A stretch of DNA of 33,230 nt, from positions 1-33,230 of the forward strand of contig JBARRS010000188.1 of the NCBI GenBank assembly GCA_049644345.1, written 5' to 3'. The translations under genes were made by a program, and so were the position numbers. Shown here one piece after another: positions 22,008-28,946 of this stretch. A model generated the notes under the pieces. The model had not been told where the DNA came from and searched no databases. It worked only from the letters and a program-made list of their open reading frames with translations. Source of the DNA: JBARRS01 sp049644345. Its GTDB lineage: Bacteria; Actinomycetota; Thermoleophilia; Gaiellales; Gaiellaceae. The first letter of the stretch is position 1. Each line of letters opens with the position of its first letter.

Positions 22008-23372
22008 ATAGACACGCCGTCGTGGGGCATAGAGCCCGTTCCGGAGCGGCTCCGGGTCTTCGGCTTCCTCGACTCGGGCCTGCTCTGGGTGAGCCTCGGC
22101 CTGTCGCTGCTCGTGCTCGTCGCCGGTACGTACCTCGTTCCGGCGCTGTCGCTACCGAAGGCGCTGCTGGCGATCGTGGTGGGCGGCCTCGTCGGGAACG
22201 CGATGCTTGCCGCGGCGGGGCTGATCGGCGCGGACGCCCGCGTGCCGGCGATGGTGCTGATGCGCGCGCCGCTCGGCCGGCGTGGCTCCTATCTCGCGAC
22301 CGTCCTCAACGTGGCCCAGAACCTCGGCTGGACGATCTTCGAGCTGATCGTGATCGCGACCGCCGCGAACGCGCTCTCGAAGCACGCGTTCGGCTTCGAC
22401 CACCTGCGGCTCTGGACTGTCGCGGCAGCCGGGATCACGACCGCGCTGGCCCTGCTCGGCCCGATCGGCTTCGTCCGGCAGTGGGTGCGCCGCTTCGCGA
22501 TCTGGGTCGTGCTGGCCTCGCTCGGGTACCTGACGTGGTGGTCACTCGCGCACGCCAACCTGCACGAGCTCTGGCACCGGCCGGGCAAGGGCGGCCTCAC
22601 CTTCTGGCAGGGCGTCGACCTGATGGTCGCCATGCCGGCGTCGTGGCTGCCGCTCGCTGCTGACTACACGCGCTTCTCGAGCGGCCGTGGCCGCGCGTTC
22701 TGGGGAACCGGGGTCGGCTACCTGCTCCCGAGCGTCTGGCTCTATGCACTAGGCGCCGTGCTCCTGCTCTCTCGCGGAGTCTCCGACGCGCCGTCCCTGC
22801 TCCAGGCAATCGCAGGCGGTGGCGCGGCGAGCGCGATCGCCCTCGTCGCGCTCGGCGTCGACGAGACCAAAGAGCCGTTCGCGAACGTCTACTCGACTGC
22901 GGTCTCGCTCCAGAACCTGCTTCCGCGCGTGCCGCAGCGGCTGCTGATCCTGCTCGCGGCCGGCGGCTCGACGGTCGCGGCGCTGAGGATCGACCTGACC
23001 CACTACCAGAGCTTCCTCCTCCTGCTCGGCTCCTTCTTCGTGCCGCTCTTCGGCGTCCTGCTCGGCCACTGGCTGCTCGCCGGCGCGCACTACGCCCGCC
23101 GCCACGTCTTCGAGGCGCCGGCGCTGCGGGCGGAGCTGCTCGGCGCCTGGCTCTCCGGCTTCTGCCTCTACCAGTGGCTCCAGCCCACGGGGCCACACTG
23201 GTGGATGAGCCTCGTCGACCGGACGCACGCCGGAACCACCGTCGGCGCCTCACTGCCGAGCTTCGGCCTCGCGTTCGGTCTCACGCTGCTGTTCGGCGTG
23301 CTCCCGTCCGCCTTACAGTGGCGCCGTGCGCCCGCTCGGAGTCGTCGGGAACCTCTCGCGCGACCGCGTTGA
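22008..23372 (+). CDS. cytX: Hydroxymethylpyrimidine transporter, CytX (NCS1 family)
   Basis: About 454-aa permease of the nucleobase:cation symporter-1 family with roughly twelve helices; the CytX branch takes up hydroxymethylpyrimidine for thiamine synthesis. WGIEPVPERLRVFGFLDSGLLWVSLGLSLLVLVAGTYLVP is the family N-terminus and first helix. PLGRRGSYLATVLNVAQNLGWTIFELIVIA, MPASWLPLAADYTRFS and LRIDLTHYQSFLLLLGSFFVPLFGVLLGHW are NCS1 blocks. The conserved N-terminus is open back to 22002, but no ATG, GTG or TTG occurs before GTG 22089; ATA at 22008, 9 nt after AGGGAG, is the best start. GTG 22089 would remove 27 conserved residues. The TPP riboswitch upstream supports the substrate. Confidence 0.88.
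   Translation: MDTPSWGIEPVPERLRVFGFLDSGLLWVSLGLSLLVLVAGTYLVPALSLPKALLAIVVGGLVGNAMLAAAGLIGADARVPAMVLMRAPLGRRGSYLATVLNVAQNLGWTIFELIVIATAANALSKHAFGFDHLRLWTVAAAGITTALALLGPIGFVRQWVRRFAIWVVLASLGYLTWWSLAHANLHELWHRPGKGGLTFWQGVDLMVAMPASWLPLAADYTRFSSGRGRAFWGTGVGYLLPSVWLYALGAVLLLSRGVSDAPSLLQAIAGGGAASAIALVALGVDETKEPFANVYSTAVSLQNLLPRVPQRLLILLAAGGSTVAALRIDLTHYQSFLLLLGSFFVPLFGVLLGHWLLAGAHYARRHVFEAPALRAELLGAWLSGFCLYQWLQPTGPHWWMSLVDRTHAGTTVGASLPSFGLAFGLTLLFGVLPSALQWRRAPARSRREPLARPR
23314..23319 (+). promoter_or_regulatory. -10 box of the PfkB kinase gene
   Basis: TACAGT inside the 3' end of cytX, 6 nt before the GTG at 23326. It offers a riboswitch-independent, leaderless transcript for the kinase. Confidence 0.4.
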
Positions 23373-24126
23373 CGGCGGCCCACCGCGCGTCGGCGGGCCG
23401 CCCTTCCACGCGACGCGCGCGCTCCGCGCGATCGGCCGGCCGAGCGTCGTGGCGACGAAGCTCGCAGAGGCCGACAAGCCGCTGCTCCTTCCCCCTCTGC
23501 TCGCACTCGGCATCCCGGTCGAGTGGCGGCCGGCGCAGACGACCGCCGCCTTCGAGATCGCATACGACGGCGATGCGCGGACGATGGAGATCGAGGCGGT
23601 CGGCGATCCCTGGACGCCGGAGGAGGCGCGCGGCTGGGTCGCCGAAGCGCTCGGCCGGGCCGAATGGGTACACGTCGGCCCGATCGCCCGCTCGGACTTC
23701 CCTCCCGAGACCCTGGCAGAGCTCGCGCGCGGGCGCCGCCTCTCGCTCGACGTCCAGGGCCTTCTGCGGCCCGCCCGAACCGGCCCCCTCGAGCTCGACG
23801 CCGACTTCGACCGGGAGGTGTTTCGTCACGTGAGCGTGCTGAAGCTTGCCGAGGAGGAGGCGCAGACGCTCGTCGGCGAGCCTGATGAACAGGCGCTCCG
23901 TTCGCTCGGCGTACGCGAGGTCGTCGTGACTCTCGGCCCGCGCGGCTCGCTCGTCCTCACCGATGAAGGGCTCGAGCGCGTGGCCGCGCACGAGCTCCAA
24001 CCGAGGGATCCGACCGGCGCCGGCGATGCCTTCGCCGCCGCCTACCTCGCCTCGCGCGCAGCCGGCCTGCGTCCAAGGGCAGCCGCGCGGCGGGCTACGG
24101 CGCTCGTGGCCGAGCTGCTCCGATGA
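23326..24126 (+). CDS. PfkB/ribokinase family sugar or pyrimidine kinase
   Basis: 266-aa kinase of the PfkB family, slightly short for the group. The C-terminal signature DPTGAGDAFAAAYLASRAAG holds the catalytic Asp234, and VTLGPRGSLVLTDEG is the nucleotide-site strand. The N-terminal GVVGNLSRDRVDGGPPRVGGPPFHATRALRAIG corresponds to the substrate-binding GG motif region. The lid residues are too divergent to name the substrate. It overlaps cytX by 47 nt and so may be co-transcribed with the HMP transporter, which raises the possibility of an HMP kinase-like role; a general sugar kinase is equally likely on sequence. Confidence 0.85.
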   Translation: MRPLGVVGNLSRDRVDGGPPRVGGPPFHATRALRAIGRPSVVATKLAEADKPLLLPPLLALGIPVEWRPAQTTAAFEIAYDGDARTMEIEAVGDPWTPEEARGWVAEALGRAEWVHVGPIARSDFPPETLAELARGRRLSLDVQGLLRPARTGPLELDADFDREVFRHVSVLKLAEEEAQTLVGEPDEQALRSLGVREVVVTLGPRGSLVLTDEGLERVAAHELQPRDPTGAGDAFAAAYLASRAAGLRPRAAARRATALVAELLR

Positions 24127-24521
24127 TCGCCGCGGTCGAGACAGCCGACGGCGTCTACACGATCGACCTCGAGACCGAGGAGGTGCTCGGCCTGGAACAG
24201 GGCGCGACCGTGCCGCTTGTCCCTGCTCCGTCTGTGCCGCTTCCCCGCGTCGTCGCCGCCGCGGCGGCCGGCTCGACCGTCGTCGCGGTAGTCGACCGGC
24301 GCCCACCGCTCATCGTCTCGTACGACGCGGGTCGCACCTGGACCGAAGCCGGCGGCGGCCTGCCGCCAGGGCGCGCGATCGCGATCGACGAGGAAAACCC
24401 GGACTTTGTCCTCTACGCGGCGCGCAACCGGCTCTTCCTCTCGGAGAACGGCGGTCGCTTCTGGCGCGCCCTGGCACCCGAGCTGCCGGAGATCCTCGCG
24501 CTCGCGGTTACGGAAGCCTGA
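24123..24521 (+). CDS. Small Asp-box (BNR/sialidase-like repeat) protein
   Basis: 132-aa soluble protein with no signal peptide. Two Asp-box-like repeats are visible: SYDAGRTWTEAGGGL (about residues 65-79) and SENGGRFWRALAPEL (about 106-120), each preceded by a short strand, as in BNR/YCF48 beta-propeller blades. This is enough for only two or three blades, so it would need to oligomerise or be a propeller fragment. ATGA overlap with the kinase gene indicates co-translation. The 3' end overlaps the convergent phzF gene by 14 nt. Function unknown. Confidence 0.75.
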   Translation: MIAAVETADGVYTIDLETEEVLGLEQGATVPLVPAPSVPLPRVVAAAAAGSTVVAVVDRRPPLIVSYDAGRTWTEAGGGLPPGRAIAIDEENPDFVLYAARNRLFLSENGGRFWRALAPELPEILALAVTEA

Positions 24522-25356
24522 ACTCGCCGCGGGCGACGATCACGGCCGAGCCGCCGACCTCGACCCGCTCGAGCTTCTCGGCCGAGCCGTCCGCGCGGGC
24601 GAAGAGCGTCGACGGTCGCCCGATCTCGACGCCCTGCGTGATCTCGATCTCGTCGCCGAAGGCGATCCGCCCGTGACGGGCGAGGTGGACGGCGAGCGGT
24701 CCCGCGCCTGAGCCGGTCGCCGGGTCCTCGGGAATGCCTCCGCCCGGCGCGAACATCCGGGTCTTCCAACGCGTGCCGGAGCCGGCGAAGCAGTTGAAGC
24801 CGGTTGCGCCGGGGAACTGGGCGAGCCGGCCGAGGTCCGGCCGCAGCGCAGCCACATCGTCTTCGGAGCCGAGCGCGACGAAGACGTGCCTGACCCCGTT
24901 GTCGTAGAGCTCGACCGGCAGCTCCGAGCGCTCGACGCCGAGCGCAGCCAGCACCTCGTCGGTCGCGTGGAAGGGCTCCACCGTCGGGAGCGGCTGCTCC
25001 ATCCGCCCGAACCGGATCCGGTTGCCGTCACGCTCGAGCTTCACAGGCACGAGGCCGGAGCCGGTCTCGAGGCGAATCTCCTCGAGCTGGAGCGGCGCAC
25101 CGAGCACGAATGCCGTCCCGAGCACCGGGTGCCCGGCGAACGGCAGCTCGACCGAGGGCGTGAAGATCCGGATCCGCGCGTGCCCGTCTCCCTCCGCCGG
25201 ATAGACGAACACGGTCTCCGAGAGGTTCAGCTCGCGCGCGAGACGCTGGAGCAGCTCCTCGTCGAGCCCGCGTGCGTCCGTGAAGACCGCGACAGGGTTG
25301 CCGGCGATCGGCCGGTCCGTGAACACGTCGCAGACGACGTAGCGAAAGCCCGCCAC
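24508..25356 (-). CDS. PhzF family isomerase/epimerase-like protein
   Basis: 282-aa protein of the PhzF family (two diaminopimelate-epimerase-like halves). The general acid/base Glu47 is in ELNLSETVFV. TPSVELPFAGHPVLGTAFVL is the conserved first-half block (family: xELPFAGHPTxGxA), and EDPATGSGAGPLAVHLARHG is the second-half active-site signature. No other phenazine genes are nearby, so it is a general PhzF homologue, with a metabolite isomerisation role of unknown substrate. GTG start with TACGCT 7 nt upstream. It diverges from citrate synthase across 37 nt. Confidence 0.93.
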   Translation of the reverse strand: MAGFRYVVCDVFTDRPIAGNPVAVFTDARGLDEELLQRLARELNLSETVFVYPAEGDGHARIRIFTPSVELPFAGHPVLGTAFVLGAPLQLEEIRLETGSGLVPVKLERDGNRIRFGRMEQPLPTVEPFHATDEVLAALGVERSELPVELYDNGVRHVFVALGSEDDVAALRPDLGRLAQFPGATGFNCFAGSGTRWKTRMFAPGGGIPEDPATGSGAGPLAVHLARHGRIAFGDEIEITQGVEIGRPSTLFARADGSAEKLERVEVGGSAVIVARGEFRLP

Positions 25357-25363
25357 GAGCGCG

Positions 25364-25369
25364 AGCGTA
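25364..25369 (-). promoter_or_regulatory. -10 box of the phzF-like gene
   Basis: TACGCT on the minus strand, 7 nt before the GTG at 25356. Only 11 bp separate it from the oppositely directed citrate synthase -10 box. Confidence 0.5.
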
Positions 25370-25380
25370 CAGGCCGGGGA

Positions 25381-25386
25381 TAGCCT
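25381..25386 (+). promoter_or_regulatory. -10 box of the citrate synthase gene
   Basis: TAGCCT, 7 nt before the GTG at 25394, with no Shine-Dalgarno sequence. Confidence 0.5.
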
Positions 25387-25393
25387 TCGATCG

Positions 25394-26503
25394 GTGCCGA
25401 AGAAGTCCGTGCAACTTTCCGGCGTCGTCGTCGCCGAGTCGGCGATCTGCTCGATCGATCCCGACGAGGGCGTGCTGATGTACCGGGGCTACGACATCGC
25501 CGACCTCGCCGAGCACTCGACATACGAGGAGACCGCGCTACTGCTGCTCGACGGCGAGGCGCCGTCATCGGAGGCCCTTGCGGCCTTCGAAAGCGAGCTG
25601 GGGGAGCGGGAGATCCCCGGTGAGACCGCCGAGGTCATCGACCGCTCGGCGACGGAAGCCGCGCCGATGGACATGCTCCGCACCGCCGTGTCGACGCTCT
25701 CGTTCAGCGATCCTGGGCGCGGCAAGATCGACCCGGAGTCCGGGCGGCGTACGGCGGCGCGGCTGATCGCGCAACTGCCGACGATCATCGCGCGCTACCA
25801 CCGCCGCCGTCACGGGCTCGAGCCGGTCGCGCCGGATGCCTCGCTCTCCTACGCCGAGAACTTCCTCACGATGCTGCACGGCGAGCGCCCGGACGAGCGC
25901 GCCGCCCGCGCCTTCGACGTGGCGATGATCCTTCACGCCGAGCACGAGATGAACGCGTCGACCTTCACGGCGCGTGTCGTCGCCGGCACCGGCGCCGACC
26001 TCGCCTCCGCCGTAGTCGCAGCGATCGCGGCACTAAGCGGACCGCTCCACGGCGGCGCCAGCGAGGCGGCCATGGCCACGTTCGAGCGATTCGGCTCGGC
26101 GGAGCGTGCCCCTGACGAGGTCCGGGGCATGCTCGAGCGCAAGGAGAAGCTCTTCGGCTTCGGCCACCCGCTCTATCGCGCCTACGACCCGCGCGCGGTC
26201 ATCCTCAAGAAGATCTCGGAGGACTACTCCCACAACGGCGGCGAGCCCAACTGGTACGCGATCACCGAGTCGACAGAGCGCACGGTCTTCGAGGAGAAAG
26301 GTCTCTTCCCGAACGTCGACCTCTACTCGGGCTCGGTGTATCGCTACCTCCGCATCCCGACCGATCTGTTCACGCCGCTCTTCGCGGCGAGTCGCGTGGT
26401 CGGGTGGTCGGCCCACGTGCGCGAGCAGTACGCCGACAACAAGATCATCCGGCCCTCTACCGAGTACGTCGGCGCGTCCCGCCGCTCCTTCCCGCCCGAG
26501 TAG
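25394..26503 (+). CDS. gltA: Citrate synthase (type I/2-methylcitrate synthase-like, short form)
   Basis: 369-aa enzyme that condenses acetyl-CoA and oxaloacetate. Active-site residues are visible: His184 (LHAEHEMNASTF), His219 (GPLHGGASEAAM), the oxaloacetate-binding His258 with following Arg (GFGHPLYRAYDPR) and Asp309 (FPNVDLYSGSVY). It lacks the N-terminal extension of the hexameric Gram-negative enzyme, fitting the dimeric Gram-positive/archaeal type. Such enzymes often also use propionyl-CoA. GTG start with TAGCCT 7 nt upstream. The TAG stop forms part of the -10 box for the sixA-like gene. Together with acs it would carry acetate into the TCA cycle. Confidence 0.95.
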   Translation: MPKKSVQLSGVVVAESAICSIDPDEGVLMYRGYDIADLAEHSTYEETALLLLDGEAPSSEALAAFESELGEREIPGETAEVIDRSATEAAPMDMLRTAVSTLSFSDPGRGKIDPESGRRTAARLIAQLPTIIARYHRRRHGLEPVAPDASLSYAENFLTMLHGERPDERAARAFDVAMILHAEHEMNASTFTARVVAGTGADLASAVVAAIAALSGPLHGGASEAAMATFERFGSAERAPDEVRGMLERKEKLFGFGHPLYRAYDPRAVILKKISEDYSHNGGEPNWYAITESTERTVFEEKGLFPNVDLYSGSVYRYLRIPTDLFTPLFAASRVVGWSAHVREQYADNKIIRPSTEYVGASRRSFPPE

Positions 26504-26506
26504 GCT
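26501..26506 (+). promoter_or_regulatory. -10 box of the sixA-like gene, overlapping the citrate synthase stop
   Basis: TAGGCT, whose TAG is the citrate synthase stop codon, 5 nt before the ATG at 26512. Confidence 0.45.
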
Positions 26507-26511
26507 CGGGC

Positions 26512-26910
26512 ATGCGCCTGGTCCTCGTTCGCCATGCAGAGGCCGCGCCCGGCGAGCCTGACGACCTGCGCGAGCTGACGCCGGACGGCAAGCAGGCGGC
26601 ACGCGAGCTCGGCGGCCGGCTTGCGGAGCAGGATCTCAAGCCCGACGTCGTGCTGACGAGCCCGCTCCTGCGCGCGCGGCAGACGGGGGAGGAGCTCGGA
26701 CGCTCGCTCGCGGCTCCGGTCGAGCCCGACGAGCGGCTCGCCCCGGGAGCGACTGCCGAGTCTGTGCGCGAGGCAATCGCGGGACGCGGCGCGGTCGTGG
26801 TCGTCGTTTGCCACCAGCCGGACTGCGGCCGCGTCGCGGCAGAGCTCTCCGGGGGGCCCGAACCACGGTTTCCGCCGGCCGGGCTCGTCGAGCTTCAGCT
26901 CGAGGGCTGA
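26512..26910 (+). CDS. sixA: Phosphohistidine phosphatase, SixA family
   Basis: 132-aa histidine phosphatase. LVLVRHAEAAPG carries the RH(G/A)E motif with nucleophile His8, and VVVCHQPDCGRVAAEL supplies the second catalytic His101, in the SixA-type HxP context. LTPDGKQAARELGGRL and LTSPLLRARQTGEEL complete the SixA pattern. In E. coli SixA acts on phosphohistidine of signalling or PTS proteins; here the target is unknown. ATG at 26512 follows a promoter box formed by the upstream stop. Confidence 0.9.
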   Translation: MRLVLVRHAEAAPGEPDDLRELTPDGKQAARELGGRLAEQDLKPDVVLTSPLLRARQTGEELGRSLAAPVEPDERLAPGATAESVREAIAGRGAVVVVVCHQPDCGRVAAELSGGPEPRFPPAGLVELQLEG

Positions 26911-26950
26911 AGCTCGCAGGACGGCATCGCTCGCACAGAGCCCCAGCCGC

Positions 26951-26956
26951 TACAGT
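26951..26956 (+). promoter_or_regulatory. -10 box of the ABC exporter operon
   Basis: TACAGT, 8 nt before the GTG at 26965, with no Shine-Dalgarno sequence. Confidence 0.5.
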
Positions 26957-26964
26957 CGGCCGGC

Positions 26965-27813
26965 GTGAGCTCGGTCAGCGTCCGCGACCTGCGCAAGTCG
27001 TACGGGCGACTCGAGGCGGTGCGCGGGATCAGCTTCGAGATCGCCCGCGGCGAGGTCTTCGGCCTGCTCGGGCCGAACGGCGCCGGCAAGACGACCACCG
27101 TCGAGATCCTCGAGGGCTACCGCACCCGGGACGCCGGCGAGGTCTCCGTGCTCGGCGCGGACCCGCAGACGGCCGGGCTCGACTGGCGCGAGCGGATCGG
27201 TGTCGTCCTCCAGTCCTCCGCGATGTACGAGCGGCTCTCCGTGCTGGAGATGCTCGAGCTGTTCGCCGGCTACTACGAGCGCCCGCGCCCGGTCGACGAG
27301 GTGATCTCGCTCGTCGGGCTCGGGGAAAAGCGCGACACGCTCGTCCGTCGTCTCTCCGGCGGCCAGCGGCGGCGGCTCGATCTCGGACTCGCCCTTGTGG
27401 GCGACCCGGAGCTGCTCTTCCTCGACGAGCCGACGACCGGGTTCGACCCGGCCGCTCGCCGCGCCGCCTGGGAGATGATCCGCTCGCTCCGCTCGCTCGG
27501 CAAGACGATCCTGCTGACGACCCACTACCTCGACGAGGTCGAGCAGCTCGCCGACCGCGTCGCCGTCCTGCGCGAGGGCCAGATCGTCGCCTCGGGGACG
27601 CCGGAGGAGCTGACCGGCACGAAGCCGTCGACCCAGATCCGATACCGGCAGAACGGACGCGAGGTCGTGCTCGAGACCGAAGAGCCGACGCGCCTGCTGC
27701 ACGAGCTGACCTCCAGGGCTCTCGCAGAAGGCTTCGAGCTCGAGGGGCTCGAGGTGCGGCGGCCGACCCTCGAGGAGGTCTACCTCTCACTGACGGGGGC
27801 GGAGCCCGAATGA
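26965..27813 (+). CDS. ABC-2 type exporter, ATP-binding protein
   Basis: 282-aa ATPase of the DrrA/CcmA-like branch. Walker A GPNGAGKT (about residues 36-43), Q-loop VVLQSS, signature RLSGGQRRRLDLGLAL, Walker B LLFLDEPTTGFDP and H-loop TTHYLDEVEQLADR are complete. The C-terminal 70 residues end in VRRPTLEEVYLSLTGAEPE, typical of the DrrA-type regulatory tail. It overlaps the permease gene by ATGA. The exported substrate (drug, lipid or cell-wall material) is not determinable. Confidence 0.94.
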   Translation: MSSVSVRDLRKSYGRLEAVRGISFEIARGEVFGLLGPNGAGKTTTVEILEGYRTRDAGEVSVLGADPQTAGLDWRERIGVVLQSSAMYERLSVLEMLELFAGYYERPRPVDEVISLVGLGEKRDTLVRRLSGGQRRRLDLGLALVGDPELLFLDEPTTGFDPAARRAAWEMIRSLRSLGKTILLTTHYLDEVEQLADRVAVLREGQIVASGTPEELTGTKPSTQIRYRQNGREVVLETEEPTRLLHELTSRALAEGFELEGLEVRRPTLEEVYLSLTGAEPE

Positions 27814-28565
27814 AGTTGTTCCCTCACGAGTTCCGGGGGCAGCTGCGGCTCTACTGGCGCAGCCGCGAGCTTGCGTTCTTCACCTTTGCGCTGCCGATCG
27901 TGATGTTCGCCCTGCTCGGCTCGGTGTACGGGAACGACCGGATCAAGCAGGAGGGCGGCATCCGCGCGGCCGACTACCTGCTGTCGGGGATGCTCGGCTA
28001 CGGCGCGATCGCGACCGGCTTCGCCGGCCTCTCGATCGTGCTCGTGATCCGGCGGGAACAGGGGGTTTTGAAGCGGTTGCGGGCGACGCCGCTCCCGGCT
28101 GGAACGTACATCGGCGCACTTCTCTGCACGACGCTGATCGCGTTCGCCATCGAGGCCGTCTTCATGGTCGTGATCGGCCGTCTCTCGTTCCACACACACG
28201 TCAGCCACGTCATCTCGCTCGCGCTTTCGCTCCTGCTCGGCGCGCTCGCGTTTACTGCGCTCGGGCTCGCGCTCGCTTCGGTGATCCGCTCCGCCGAGGG
28301 GTCGTCAGCCGTCGTCAACGCGGTCTACCTCCCACTCGCGTTCGTCTCGGGCGCCTTCTTCTCGCCGCATTCCTTCCCGCAGGTCCTACGCGCGATCGCC
28401 GACATCTTCCCGCTCGTGTACGTGATCCGCCTCGTGCGCGACGTGACGCTGCGGGGAGCGCAGATCTGGGACCGGCCCACGGCCGTGGCCGTCATCGCCG
28501 GGTGGGGGATCGCCGGTGCGATCGTCGCTGCGCGGCGATTCGAGTGGGCCCCGCGGGAAAGTTAG
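27810..28565 (+). CDS. ABC-2 type exporter, permease
   Basis: 251-aa membrane protein with six predicted helices, starting at AFFTFALPIVMFALLGSVYG. The sequence GVLKRLRATPLPAGTYIGALL is the conserved ABC-2 coupling region, and YLPLAFVSGAFFSPHSFPQVLRAIADIFPLVYVIRLVRDV is the typical C-terminal block. It starts within the ATPase stop and forms a two-gene exporter with it. Confidence 0.94.
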   Translation: MKLFPHEFRGQLRLYWRSRELAFFTFALPIVMFALLGSVYGNDRIKQEGGIRAADYLLSGMLGYGAIATGFAGLSIVLVIRREQGVLKRLRATPLPAGTYIGALLCTTLIAFAIEAVFMVVIGRLSFHTHVSHVISLALSLLLGALAFTALGLALASVIRSAEGSSAVVNAVYLPLAFVSGAFFSPHSFPQVLRAIADIFPLVYVIRLVRDVTLRGAQIWDRPTAVAVIAGWGIAGAIVAARRFEWAPRES

Positions 28566-28595
28566 GTCCTCGCGTCTTTGGGTAAGAGGGCCGCG

Positions 28596-28946
28596 ATGCC
28601 GGTCGAAGTCCCGATCGCGTTCGCGACCCGCGAGATCGAGCCGCCCGGGCTCGAGATCCGCGTCAACTTCGGCATGTTCTCGGGAAGAAAGGCGACGCCG
28701 GCCGAGATCGACGAGCTCGCGGCGCGGCTCCTGCCGAAGATCGAGGAGGTCTCGATCGTGGCGGAGGAGAGGCACGAGATCGGCGAGGAGACGGAAGCGG
28801 CGCTCCACCAGATCCGGATCGAGGTTCAAGCCGACCATGTGCCGGCAGACGAGCGCGATGCGGACGTGCTCGCCGGGCGTCTCGTCGAGGCGGCCGAGTC
28901 GTGGGCCCGCGAGTGCTTCGCCGAGCGGCACGTCTCCGAGCTCTAG
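28596..28946 (+). CDS. Hypothetical protein, acidic, 116 aa
   Basis: I do not recognise a family. The protein is soluble, rich in Glu/Asp, and mixes short strands (EIRVNFGMFSGRKAT; EVSIVAEERHEIG; HQIRIEVQADHVP) with helices. ATG at 28596 has AGAGGG 5 nt upstream, a real ribosome site, unlike most single genes nearby; a TTG at 28578 is an alternative. It is 30 nt downstream of the exporter permease. Its stop shares CTAG with the convergent DMT gene. Confidence 0.65.
   Translation: MPVEVPIAFATREIEPPGLEIRVNFGMFSGRKATPAEIDELAARLLPKIEEVSIVAEERHEIGEETEAALHQIRIEVQADHVPADERDADVLAGRLVEAAESWARECFAERHVSEL

Noticed and set aside
22089..23372. GTG at 22089 as the real start of the transporter
   Set aside because: It would cut off the conserved WGIEPVPERLR segment and half of the first helix, and it has no ribosome site, while the riboswitch's AGGGAG is 9 nt from 22008.
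24508..25356. Part of a phenazine biosynthesis cluster
   Set aside because: The PhzF-like protein stands alone; no phzA-E or phzG homologues are nearby, and lone PhzF homologues are common.
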